Assembly (NCBI RefSeq): GCF_001188955.3
Contig: NZ_JPRF03000018.1
Span: 1 to 64,000 of the forward strand
Source of the DNA: Kitasatospora aureofaciens
GTDB lineage: Bacteria; Actinomycetota; Actinomycetes; Streptomycetales; Streptomycetaceae
Reading direction: 5' to 3'
DNA: 64,000 bases
The position numbers and the translations under genes are program-made. Shown here piece by piece: positions 38,878-46,441 of the stretch (position 1 is the stretch's first letter; every line of letters starts with the position of its first letter). Under the pieces are notes generated by a model. That model made no database searches. It was not told the origin of the DNA and worked only from the letters and a program-made list of their open reading frames with translations.

Positions 38878-39426
38878 GTGGGGCCGATGCTGTTGGTGGA
38901 CGTGGACGGGCCGCTGAATCCGTACGCGGCGAAGCCGTACCGGCGTCCCGAGGGCTATGGGACGCACCGGCTGATGACACCGCGCTGGCGGGCGGCCGAA
39001 CGCGGCCGGCTCAAGGAGTGGGGCCTTCCCCACAAGGCGGTGAAGCCGCTGCGGGTCTGGCTCAACCCGGCTCACGGGCCTGCGCTCGCCGTTCTGCCCT
39101 ATGACCTGGTGTGGGCAACGACGTGGGAGGAAGAGGCCAATACCTTCCTCTCGCCTCTCCTGGGGCTGCCTGAGCTGCCGTTCATCGCTTGGCCCAATCC
39201 GCGGACCGAGCCCGAGGGCGGAGTGTTCTGGAAGACACCGGAGATCGTGGCCTGGGCGCACAGCCGCCCGTTCGCCTGGGCCGACGACCAGATCACCGAC
39301 GCGGACCGCGCCTGGGTCCGCGCCCACTACCGCGGTCCGGCGCTCCTCCACCACGTCGATCCGAAAACCGGCCTGACAGCAGACGACTTCGCACGTCTGA
39401 CGCATTTCGCGACCCTGATTGCCTGA
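38878..39426 (+). CDS. HAD-like hypothetical protein
   Basis: The 182-residue protein starts with 'MLLVDVDGPLNPYAAKPYRR', a hydrophobic strand followed by the DxDG motif of the HAD phosphatase superfamily. 'VLPYDLVWATTWEEEANTFL' (a motif-II-like Thr) and a late acidic region 'ADDQITDADRAWVRAHYRG' follow. The layout fits a small HAD-type hydrolase without a large cap, as in many streptomycete proteins labelled HAD domain. No substrate can be named. GTG 38878 is used; GGGGGTGGG upstream is a weak ribosome binding site. Confidence 0.75.
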   Translation: MGPMLLVDVDGPLNPYAAKPYRRPEGYGTHRLMTPRWRAAERGRLKEWGLPHKAVKPLRVWLNPAHGPALAVLPYDLVWATTWEEEANTFLSPLLGLPELPFIAWPNPRTEPEGGVFWKTPEIVAWAHSRPFAWADDQITDADRAWVRAHYRGPALLHHVDPKTGLTADDFARLTHFATLIA

Positions 39427-39479
39427 CAGGCCGTCCCGGCGGCGGCGAAACTGCTGACATGCTCGTGAGGGCCGCTTCG

Positions 39480-39992
39480 TCAGCCCTGCGGGAGGCTGGT
39501 CTCGCCTAGCATCCAGCCGTAGAAGCTGCGAGCGTCGGGGAAGTCGGTGTCTGGGGTGAGGTCGACCAACCAGACGGCTGCCATGTCCATCTCGCCGAAT
39601 GAGCCGAATTCCTCGCCCTGGGCCACGATCAGGGCTCGGGTTCCGATACGCCAGCCCGCGAAGTTCCACGGCCGGGGTCCGGGGGAGCAACTCAGTGTGG
39701 TCTCGGGCGCGCCGAGCTCGGTGGCGACGGTTGCGCAGGCCGCGGACCAGGCGTGATCGAAGGCGGCTGGTTCGCCGTCGAGGCTGTCCCAGTCGTCGGA
39801 CTCGAACTCTTCGCCGAGCGGGCCGGCCTCGGCGTCTTCGCTCGGGTCGAAGAAGCGGAAGGGCAGGTGGAAGCGCGACTGGCCGGCGGCGCCGGTGCGT
39901 CCGTCCCGGCCCTGGCCGGCCGATGAGCGCCTCGGGCAGTACTTCCCCGGCGGTAGCGCCGGAGCCCCTGGTGCCGGGGCGGACAGCGCAGG
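39480..39992 (-). CDS. hypothetical protein lacking a visible start (5′-truncated or degraded)
   Basis: The minus-strand frame from 39992 down to the TGA at 39480–39482 reads as a coherent acidic protein: 'FHLPFRFFDPSEDAEAGPLG', 'GEPAAFDHAWSAACATVATE', 'WNFAGWRIGTRALIVAQGEE', 'GEMDMAAVWLVDLTPDTDFP' and the ending 'GETSLPQG'. Codon use is typical of the genome (G/C in third positions). There is no ATG or GTG before the conserved-looking part, only an in-frame stop upstream. The gene has therefore lost its 5′ end or contains an indel. No family recognised. Confidence 0.55.
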   Translation of the reverse strand, partial: PALSAPAPGAPALPPGKYCPRRSSAGQGRDGRTGAAGQSRFHLPFRFFDPSEDAEAGPLGEEFESDDWDSLDGEPAAFDHAWSAACATVATELGAPETTLSCSPGPRPWNFAGWRIGTRALIVAQGEEFGSFGEMDMAAVWLVDLTPDTDFPDARSFYGWMLGETSLPQG

Positions 39993-40010
39993 TCACCCCG
40001 AGGCTCGGGG

Positions 40011-40232
40011 TCAGATGATGTGGACGCGTTCCAGGTTGCCGTCCTTGTCGCGGAGCATCAGGGCCTTGCCGTCCTTGAGCTCTTCGGCGAGGAAGGCGTA
40101 GGCCTGGAGCGCTCGGTTCACGGCGTCGGGGCGTGGGAGATTGTCGGTGGCCATGATCTTGGTCAGGGCCTGCTGGCCAAGGGGGGTCAGGGTGAGACTG
40201 AAGCGCTCACTGGCGGGTCGCTCCTCGGGCAC
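40011..40232 (-). CDS. small ribbon-helix-helix-like protein
   Basis: GTG 40232, with AGGAGGG six bases upstream, opens a 73-residue protein: 'RFSLTLTPLGQQALTKIMAT … PDAVNRALQAYAFLAEELKD … LRDKDGNLERVHII'. The short β-strand 'FSLTLTP' followed by two helices is the ribbon-helix-helix layout used by antitoxin-like DNA-binding proteins. The ending 'LRDKDGNLERV' is common in small streptomycete relatives. The frame continues upstream to 40415 but through the operator-like repeats, so the shorter start is preferred. Autoregulation through the adjacent repeats is an inference. Confidence 0.72.
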   Translation of the reverse strand: MPEERPASERFSLTLTPLGQQALTKIMATDNLPRPDAVNRALQAYAFLAEELKDGKALMLRDKDGNLERVHII

Positions 40233-40255
40233 GTCGAACCCTCCTTCCTGCGTGG

Positions 40256-40333
40256 TTGTGGACTGTCCAGGAAATAGTTTATACCAAATCTGCTGCATCG
40301 GCGCATCACATGCGATGCAGATCTGATGCATCT
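40256..40333. promoter_or_regulatory. operator-like inverted repeats and promoter between divergent genes
   Basis: CTGCATCG (40293–40300) and CGATGCAG (40313–40320) form a perfect inverted repeat with a 12-base spacer. Inside and overlapping is CGCAT-CAC-ATGCG (40302–40314), and AGATCTGATGCATCT follows at 40319–40333. The GCATC/GATGC motif thus recurs in both directions. A plus-strand promoter TTGTGG–18–TATACC (40256–40285) lies alongside. The cluster sits upstream of the ribbon-helix-helix gene, as expected for its own operator. Confidence 0.5.
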
Positions 40334-40434
40334 GTCGCTCCCGGGCTATATGCTGGCGATCGATTCGGCCACCAGAGAGGTCGCATCGCCCACGGGCCGC
40401 ACCAGCGCAGCCCACCGTTTCAGAAGGAGCCCTT

Positions 40435-40509
40435 GTGTTCGATACGTCCCACCACCTCGCGATTGGCAGGCCTTGTCCAAGTTCGGTGCGCAGGGCTTCC
40501 GCGCCCTAG
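40435..40509 (+). CDS. 24-codon leader-type open reading frame
   Basis: GTG 40435 has an excellent ribosome binding site (AGAAGGAG six bases upstream). It encodes 24 residues (FDTSHHLAIGRPCPSSVRRA near the start, ending SAP) with stop TAG at 40507–40509. A 29-base palindrome lies between it and the membrane-protein gene at 40623. The order of leader ORF, hairpin, then gene resembles attenuation, but the peptide has no obvious run of a regulatory amino acid. Coding status is uncertain. Confidence 0.35.
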   Translation: MFDTSHHLAIGRPCPSSVRRASAP

Positions 40510-40578
40510 CGGCGCCCTGACGCACCGGGCTTGGCCTGACCGATCGACATCACCTCGGGTGGGTCGGATCGCTCGCCA

Positions 40579-40607
40579 AGCCGCCAGAGGACGGTCCTCT
40601 GGCGGCT
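40579..40607 (+). promoter_or_regulatory. 29-base perfect palindrome just upstream of the 40623 gene
   Basis: AGCCGCCAGAGGAC (40579–40592) and GTCCTCTGGCGGCT (40594–40607) are perfectly complementary around one base. The ribosome binding site AAGGAG (40613–40618) and ATG 40623 follow directly. It could be a terminator or attenuator, or an operator. Confidence 0.6.
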
Positions 40608-40622
40608 CCGACAAGGAGCACC

Positions 40623-41015
40623 ATGAACCACACCCAGCAGATCAGCACCGACATCAAGTCGGACACCACGACCATCCCGACGCAGGAACAGGAGTCCGAG
40701 GCCGAACCCCTCGAGGTCGCCACCAAGGACACCTTCTTCGTCAAGACCCCGGAGAGCGCGGAGGCATCGTTCACGCTCAGTCACACTGGGGCCGAAGGTA
40801 AGGTCAAGGTGCCCGAAGCCAGCGCCGACAAGCTGATCAACGGCATGGGTGAGCTCGCCACGCTGGCCGCAACCCCGGTCGGCATCCTCGCCATCATCAA
40901 GTACGCGAAGGGAAGCGGTATGCCGGCCGGCATCCTCTCGGCCGCCGTGCTCGTCCTCGCGAGTGCGCTGGCCACCATCGTCGTCGCCCGCACGCTGCGC
41001 CGCACGACGCGCTAA
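40623..41015 (+). CDS. small membrane protein of unknown function
   Basis: The 130-residue protein has an acidic, Thr/Glu-rich N-terminal half (residues 1–70, including 'EPLEVATKDTFFVKTPESAE'). Two hydrophobic segments near the C-terminus follow (about 77–92 'LATLAATPVGILAIIKY' and 100–121 'PAGILSAAVLVLASALATIV') before a basic tail RTLRRTTR. A hairpin-like two-helix membrane anchor with a cytoplasmic N-terminus is likely. I do not recognise a family. It is preceded by the palindrome and leader ORF and followed by a terminator, so it is a single transcription unit. The context near a ribbon-helix-helix gene is suggestive only. Confidence 0.7.
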   Translation: MNHTQQISTDIKSDTTTIPTQEQESEAEPLEVATKDTFFVKTPESAEASFTLSHTGAEGKVKVPEASADKLINGMGELATLAATPVGILAIIKYAKGSGMPAGILSAAVLVLASALATIVVARTLRRTTR

Positions 41016-41060
41016 CCGCCGACTCATCCGTATCTTCTAGGAACAGCGCAACAAGAGCGC

Positions 41061-41091
41061 GAGCCCGCAGATCCGAACAGTCTGCGGGCTC
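41061..41091 (+). terminator. hairpin terminator after the small membrane protein gene
   Basis: GAGCCCGCAGA (41061–41071) pairs perfectly with TCTGCGGGCTC (41081–41091), 45 bases after the stop. Confidence 0.8.
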
Positions 41092-41233
41092 CCGCTCGTG
41101 GTTGGGCCAGCTCCACGGGGACGTCCCCAAGGAGCTCAGTGCCTTACGGCAGTTTCGAACGACGCCCACCGGGCCGGCCGGAACGCCTGGTCCTCGCCGG
41201 CCGGGGTCAGCCGGCGTGCTGCCGGACGGGGCG

Positions 41234-42811
41234 TCAGTCAAAGGCACTGCTGCGCTGGACGTCGGGGAGGGTCGGCGTGGCCTCGCTCAGCGTCGCTGCC
41301 ACGGCCTCTCTGGACAGCTGGCGCAAGTCCTCTGTGGCGGTGGGCAGCTCCCGCAGCAGGATGGTTCCGGCCGTGAGGGATGCGCGCGCCGTGGCGGACT
41401 GGCCGGCTTGCGCTGCCGCACCTGCGATGTGGAAGTGCTCCCCGGTGACTCGCAGGCCGAGGCCCAGTGCGCGCCACCTGAAGGTGGGATGCTCGGGTTT
41501 CGGGAGGCCGAGGTCGAGCGCCGGCTGGTCCGTGGCCGGCGGAGGGGGAGGGCCATCGAGGACGCTGACGGCGCGCTGCAGGGAGCGCCAGGCCGCTTCG
41601 ATGGCGCCTGCGCGCCGCTGCAGCGAGGCGAGATCGGCCAGGGCCAAACCCTGATGCAACGGGTCGTCCTGGAGAGATGCATACAGGTGCCGGGCCCGGG
41701 CGGCCTGGGCGAAGTCCCCGAGCTGCGTGAGCTCATGGGCGAGGAGTCCCAGCAGGCCCGCGTCACGCGGTCCGGCGTCGTCGAGTAGGCGCAGCAGTAT
41801 GCATCGGGCGAGTTCGGCGCGGCCCTGACGGCGGGCCAGGCCGGCCCAGGTGAGTTCGTCCTCGTGCTCTGGGTTCTCACCATGGTTGGACTCGTCGAGC
41901 TCTGTCGCCCAACGGCTCATCTCCCTTGCCGAATCGGGGAATCCCCCGAGCAGGTAGTGAGCATCGACGTTCTCCTGGCGCACCGACTTCAGCAACCGGT
42001 GGTCCTCGGCCTGGCCGTGCAGGCCTACCAACGCTGCGGCCAGGCGCAGTTCCTCCGTGGCACCGCCGTACCGGGCCTCGTGCTGGAGCAGGACACGCAG
42101 GAACGGCAGATCCGCCCCTCGCCGGTCGTACTGGGCTGCGCGCAGCGCGGTCACCCGCCGCGCCGGATCTTTAGCCACCGCAGGCCAGTTGGCGCGATCG
42201 GTGCGCAGCAGTACAAGGTCGGCCTGCCCTGGAGCGAGGACGGTCTGCCACAGCGGAGGGCGCGGCAGCCGGTCCAGCAGTGTGTGGGCGCAGCCCTCGT
42301 CGGCGTTTAGGAGTAGATAGTCAGGCTCGGTGCGCAGCAGGGTCTGGTGCAGGCGTCGGAGCAACTCCGGCTGTGGGATAAGACGCAGTTCGAGCTCGGT
42401 TATCAGCGTGCTGCGTTCGGCATCCAGTTCAGGTGCGTAGGAGTCGCGGATGTCGGCTTCGGTCCCGGCGACGGCCGCCGCCAACGCGGTGTCGTCGGCG
42501 TGCGGGTCGAGGCCGGTGTAGTTCCGCCAGCCCGGTAGACCGATCAGCATTTCCAGTGCCTCGTCCACGCTGCCGGCGATCAGCCCAGCTTCGCCCTCGG
42601 AGCTGGCGTACAGCACCGCGCCGTCCGCGCACACGAAGTACGTCCCGCCAGTGTCGTCCCCCGCCACCGCTTCGAGCGCCGCTCCAGATGCCAGGCGTAC
42701 CGCTTCGCCGTGCTCGTCCCGTTCCAGGTCGAAGTCGAAAGGGAACGCCGCAAGCCGAGCCAGGTCGGAGCGTCCGCGTAGAAGACGAAGGGCACGATCG
42801 GAGCGGGTCAT
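41234..42811 (-). CDS. hypothetical protein with TPR-like helical C-terminus
   Basis: The 525-residue soluble protein has an N-terminal globular part (RSDLARLAAFPFDFDLERDE, then GDDTGGTYFVCADGAVLYAS and DEALEMLIGLPGWRNYTGLD). That part resembles many streptomycete hypothetical proteins in which this segment stands alone. The remainder is α-helical, with Ala/Leu/Arg-rich repeats such as 'GLLGLLAHELTQLGDFAQAA' and 'LADLASLQRRAGAIEAAWRS', of the TPR kind. No catalytic motif is evident. ATG 42811 is used. It runs in the same direction as the S1-domain gene, separated by 192 bases. Confidence 0.7.
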   Translation of the reverse strand: MTRSDRALRLLRGRSDLARLAAFPFDFDLERDEHGEAVRLASGAALEAVAGDDTGGTYFVCADGAVLYASSEGEAGLIAGSVDEALEMLIGLPGWRNYTGLDPHADDTALAAAVAGTEADIRDSYAPELDAERSTLITELELRLIPQPELLRRLHQTLLRTEPDYLLLNADEGCAHTLLDRLPRPPLWQTVLAPGQADLVLLRTDRANWPAVAKDPARRVTALRAAQYDRRGADLPFLRVLLQHEARYGGATEELRLAAALVGLHGQAEDHRLLKSVRQENVDAHYLLGGFPDSAREMSRWATELDESNHGENPEHEDELTWAGLARRQGRAELARCILLRLLDDAGPRDAGLLGLLAHELTQLGDFAQAARARHLYASLQDDPLHQGLALADLASLQRRAGAIEAAWRSLQRAVSVLDGPPPPPATDQPALDLGLPKPEHPTFRWRALGLGLRVTGEHFHIAGAAAQAGQSATARASLTAGTILLRELPTATEDLRQLSREAVAATLSEATPTLPDVQRSSAFD

Positions 42812-43003
42812 GGCGGGACGTTAGCAGCCGGCCCTGTCTCGTGCCGCGCTCCCCTCGATTCGTGCGGCGGAGGCTTCGCGGCCAGATTCGACGACTGCCT
42901 GACAGCTCACTGGGTCGCGGGTCGACGCCTGCAGAACCTGGAGAACCAAGCCCGCCGGTCCCGGGGGAGACGAGGGAGAGTGCCATGGCCAAGTGACCAT
43001 GCG

Positions 43004-44611
43004 TCAGGCAGGAGCGTCGTCCTTGCCGTGCATGTCGTCAGCGACGCCGCAGCCATGTATCGCGCCGTGCGGCGGTGGGCCGATGCCGGTCAGGGCAGGC
43101 TCGTGGCTCGAGGCCTCGATGACCTGCCGCATGGAGAGGCAGATGCGGCGGCGTGCGAAGTCGGCCTCATCGATGAGCATGACGAGGACATCGTCGCCCT
43201 CGCGGACGACCTCCTCGGGCGCGCCCACAGCGTGCATGCTGAGCTCCGAGAGGTGGACCAAGCCCTCGATGCCCGGCTCGATGCGGACGAACGCGCCGAA
43301 CGGCACCAGTTTGGTGACCGTGCCGGGAACGGTGTCACCGACCCGGTGGGTGTCGAAGTAGCGCCGCCACGGGTCTTCTTGGGTGGCCTTGAGCGACAGC
43401 GCGACCTGTTCGCGCTCCAGGTCCACGGCCAGGACCTCGAAGCGGATCTCCTGCCCGACCTGCACGACGTCGGTGATGGCGTCGAAATGCGTCCAGGACA
43501 GTTCGGGGATGTTGATGAAGCCGGTTGCTCGCCCCAGGTCATCGTCCAGGTCGACGAAGACACCGAACCGAGGCGTCGCGGCCACCCTTCCGGTGCGGAT
43601 CTCGCCCTTCCGTATCGTGCGGAGGAAGTTGCGACGCCGGTCTGCCCGGGTGGGGTTGGTCCGCCAGCGGGCACGCAGGACACCGTCCTCGTCGGGAAGG
43701 ACGGCAGCCATCAGCGGGTTGCGCTCGGCCGGTAGTAGCGGGACCAGCGCGAGTAGGTCGGACCTGCGGGAATAGCCGTAGGCATCCGTACGGGATGCCA
43801 TCCACGGGTCTGCGATCCGCGTGTAGATCCGGCCGTCCGGCTGCTGCACGACAAGGAGTTCGAGTCTGCCGGGCCGGCTCATCGCGTCGAGGACCGGATC
43901 GATGTCGTCGGTGAGGTCCGGCCAGACGGCCAGCCGGGCGCGCGGCGTCAGCGCGGCGCGTACGGCGTCGAGGCCGGCGGGCGTCAGGCGGTGCCAGTGC
44001 GATCCGTTGCGGACGTAGGTCTCCTCAAGGAGCACGCCGCCGCGCTCGGCGACCAGTGCCGCGAGTCCGGCCCAGAACGCGTCGTTGGCCGGAGGCAGCA
44101 CCTCTGTCCGGTCGGACGCCGGGTCGAAAGGGGAGGTCGCGATCTGCTCGGCGAGCAGCCCGAGTTCGCGGCAGCGGGCGATCGCGCCGTCGCAGCGGGT
44201 CCTGCTGCCGACGTACAGCTGGTGGTCCTCGCCGACGTGGACGAAGAACCGTTCTCCGTCCTGCAGCCGGCACCAGATGCCGTCGCGGCGGAGCGTGGCC
44301 CGCACCAGGCCGAGGCCGGTGGATCGGGGAATGCGTGCGCCGTCGTGGTAGCCGTTGTGGTCGGGCGGGAAGAGCCCGGTGAGCCCAAAGTCCGCCGTCC
44401 CCCGGTGGCCCGAGTAGTGGAAGAACCCGTCGAGCATCGGGTTGTCGATCGTCAGGCGCTCTACGCCGCTGTCGCGGGCGAACGCGTCAACCGCGGCTAC
44501 GAGGGCGGCCACGACGCGGTTCGGGTCGTCGGAGTGCGCCTCAGGCCGGCAGCCGTCCTGGGGGCGGTCCGTGGAGTTATGAGGGGTGATGAGGTGGATG
44601 AAAGGCGGCAT
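43004..44611 (-). CDS. protein with two C-terminal S1 RNA-binding domains
   Basis: The 535-residue protein ends in two S1 (OB-fold) domains. One is at about residues 336–415 (GRVAATPRFGVFVDLDDDLG … TGFINIPELSW). The second is at about 423–500 (VPGTVTKLVPFGAFVRIEPG … EGLVHLSELSMHAVGAPEEV). Both have the FGxFV and (G/E)(L/F)(V/I)(H/N) patterns of ribosomal protein S1. The first ~330 residues are not recognised. They contain 'RLTIDNPMLDGFFHYSGHRG' and 'GLVRATLRRDGIWCRLQDGE', and could be a catalytic or sensing module. A role in RNA binding is supported; what it does to RNA is unknown. Confidence 0.82.
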   Translation of the reverse strand: MPPFIHLITPHNSTDRPQDGCRPEAHSDDPNRVVAALVAAVDAFARDSGVERLTIDNPMLDGFFHYSGHRGTADFGLTGLFPPDHNGYHDGARIPRSTGLGLVRATLRRDGIWCRLQDGERFFVHVGEDHQLYVGSRTRCDGAIARCRELGLLAEQIATSPFDPASDRTEVLPPANDAFWAGLAALVAERGGVLLEETYVRNGSHWHRLTPAGLDAVRAALTPRARLAVWPDLTDDIDPVLDAMSRPGRLELLVVQQPDGRIYTRIADPWMASRTDAYGYSRRSDLLALVPLLPAERNPLMAAVLPDEDGVLRARWRTNPTRADRRRNFLRTIRKGEIRTGRVAATPRFGVFVDLDDDLGRATGFINIPELSWTHFDAITDVVQVGQEIRFEVLAVDLEREQVALSLKATQEDPWRRYFDTHRVGDTVPGTVTKLVPFGAFVRIEPGIEGLVHLSELSMHAVGAPEEVVREGDDVLVMLIDEADFARRRICLSMRQVIEASSHEPALTGIGPPPHGAIHGCGVADDMHGKDDAPA

Positions 44612-44859
44612 GTCAGCGCCCCGCAGGGCTCGACGTTGCCCTGGCGGCCGGTCGTGGACGGGCAGGGGAGGTGATCACATGCCGAGGGTACGGGCCCGAC
44701 GCTCGGAAGCCAACGCGCCGTTGGGGGTGCCGGTGGGCGTTGTGAGTGCCGCTGTGGCCGTAGAAGACCTGGAAGCCGACACCGTCATGAATCTGTTGCG
44801 CCGAGCAGCCGGATCCCGTAGGCCTCAAATGTCTGACCCTGCTGCAAGGGTGGCTGGTC

Positions 44860-45438
44860 ATGGACATCGACGGGTTCTGGAATGTGATCGGGGCAGCGCG
44901 GGCCGAAAGTAGCGGTCCGCACGGCAAGGCGTTCGCTGAGGCGCTGGTGGACCAGTTGGCGAGGCTCTCGCAGGAGGAGATCGTCGCCTATCAGGAGCGT
45001 TTCGACGAGGTGCACGGCGCCGTGTACCGCTGGGACGTGTGGGCCGCCGCGTATCTCATCGGGGGAGGCTGCTCGGATGACAGCTTCATGGACTTCCGGG
45101 CCGGCCTGATCGCCCTCGGGCGGGACTGGTACGAGCTGGCAGCCGCTCACCCGGACGTTCTGGCGGACCACCCCGCAGTGATCGAGGCCGCCGCCCGGGG
45201 CGACGACTACGTGATCTTCGACGAGGACGTCAACTACGCGGCCAACCGCGCGTTCGAACGCCTCACGGGGGACCCTGATGCCTTGCACGAGGCGTGGAAG
45301 CGCCATCGGGCCGGGCAGGACCTGGATACGGCGATTGAGTCCGATATGGGCGAGGACTTCGACTTCGACGACGCTGACGAGATGCACCGTCGCCTTCCCT
45401 GCCTGGCTGCCCTCTACCTCGGGGCACCCGCTGGCTGA
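44860..45438 (+). CDS. DUF4240 domain protein
   Basis: The 192-residue protein begins with the DUF4240 signature (MDIDGFWNVIGAARAES) and continues with 'LARLSQEEIVAYQERFDEVH', 'YRWDVWAAAYLIGGGCSDDS' and 'FMDFRAGLIALGRDWYELAA'. The Trp/Tyr-rich block with a conserved 'W..AAYLI.GGCSDD.F.DFR' pattern is the family hallmark. The family is small, cytoplasmic and uncharacterised. It ends 32 bases before the IS3 element, which has not interrupted it. Confidence 0.88.
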   Translation: MDIDGFWNVIGAARAESSGPHGKAFAEALVDQLARLSQEEIVAYQERFDEVHGAVYRWDVWAAAYLIGGGCSDDSFMDFRAGLIALGRDWYELAAAHPDVLADHPAVIEAAARGDDYVIFDEDVNYAANRAFERLTGDPDALHEAWKRHRAGQDLDTAIESDMGEDFDFDDADEMHRRLPCLAALYLGAPAG

Positions 45439-45539
45439 GACGTGCCACTGCGTCGAAGGGCGTCGCTACCTGAGGTTCCCCCGACGTGCGGAAGGTTGCC
45501 GGAGATGGCCTGATTGGCCATGAGAAGGGAGCCTCTGCC

Positions 45540-45851
45540 ATGGCCGCACCGATGAAGTACCCGCCCGAGTTGCGACGGCGTGCGGTGGAGATGTACCGCA
45601 CCGCCGACCCGAAGCCCGTGATCCGCAAGATGGCCCGCGACCTGGGCGTGCACCACGAAGCGCTGCGCAACTGGATCCGCCAGGACGAGGCGGACCGGGG
45701 CGAGCGGGACGACCGGCTGACCACCGCGGAGAAGGAGGAGCTGGCCGCTCTGCGGAAGGAGAACGCCGAGCTCCGCCGGTCCTGCGAGATCCTCAAGGCC
45801 GCCTCGGCTTTTTTCGCCCAGGAGCTCGACCCGACCCGGCGACGGTCCTGA
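45540..45851 (+). CDS. IS3-family transposase OrfA
   Basis: The 103-residue OrfA has the helix-turn-helix 'YPPELRRRAVEMYRTADPKP' followed by 'MARDLGVHHEALRNWIRQ'. A leucine-zipper-like coiled coil (EKEELAALRKENAELRRSCE) precedes 'ILKAASAFF'. The run of six T at 45809–45814 within 'SAFF' is the likely site of programmed −1 frameshifting into orfB, whose frame overlaps. ATG 45540 is chosen. Confidence 0.9.
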   Translation: MAAPMKYPPELRRRAVEMYRTADPKPVIRKMARDLGVHHEALRNWIRQDEADRGERDDRLTTAEKEELAALRKENAELRRSCEILKAASAFFAQELDPTRRRS

Positions 45852-46441
45852 AGCTCATCGACGAGCACCAGGACCGCTTCGGGGCCGAGCCCGTCCTCCG
45901 GGAACTGCACATCCCCGCCTCCACCTACTACCGCTGGCGCCGCGACGTGGCGGAGCCGTGCGAGCGCAAGCGCCACGACGCCGAGCTCACCGAGCACATC
46001 CGCCGCATCCACGCGGACTCCGGCGAAACCTACGGCTCCCCGCGCGTCCACGCCGTGCTGCGGCGCGAGGGCACCCGGGTCGGCCGAAAGCGGGTCGAAC
46101 GCCTCATGCGCCAGGCCGGCATCCAGGGCGTCAGCCCGCGCCGGCCCCGCTCCTTCACCCGCCGCGACCCGGCGGCGGATCTCGCCCCGGACCTGGTCCA
46201 GCGCGACTTCACCGCCGTCGCGCCGAACCGGCTGTGGGTCGCCGACATCTCGCTGATCCCGACCCGCGAGGGACCGTGGTGGCTGGCCACGATCCGCGAC
46301 GCCTTCTCCCGCCGGATCGTGGGCTGGCACACCTCCGAGCGGGCGGACGCCGACCTCGTGCTCACCGCGCTGGAGTACGCCCTGCACGGTCGGCCCGTCG
46401 AACCCGGCCAACTGGTCCACCACAGCGACCACGGGTGTCAA

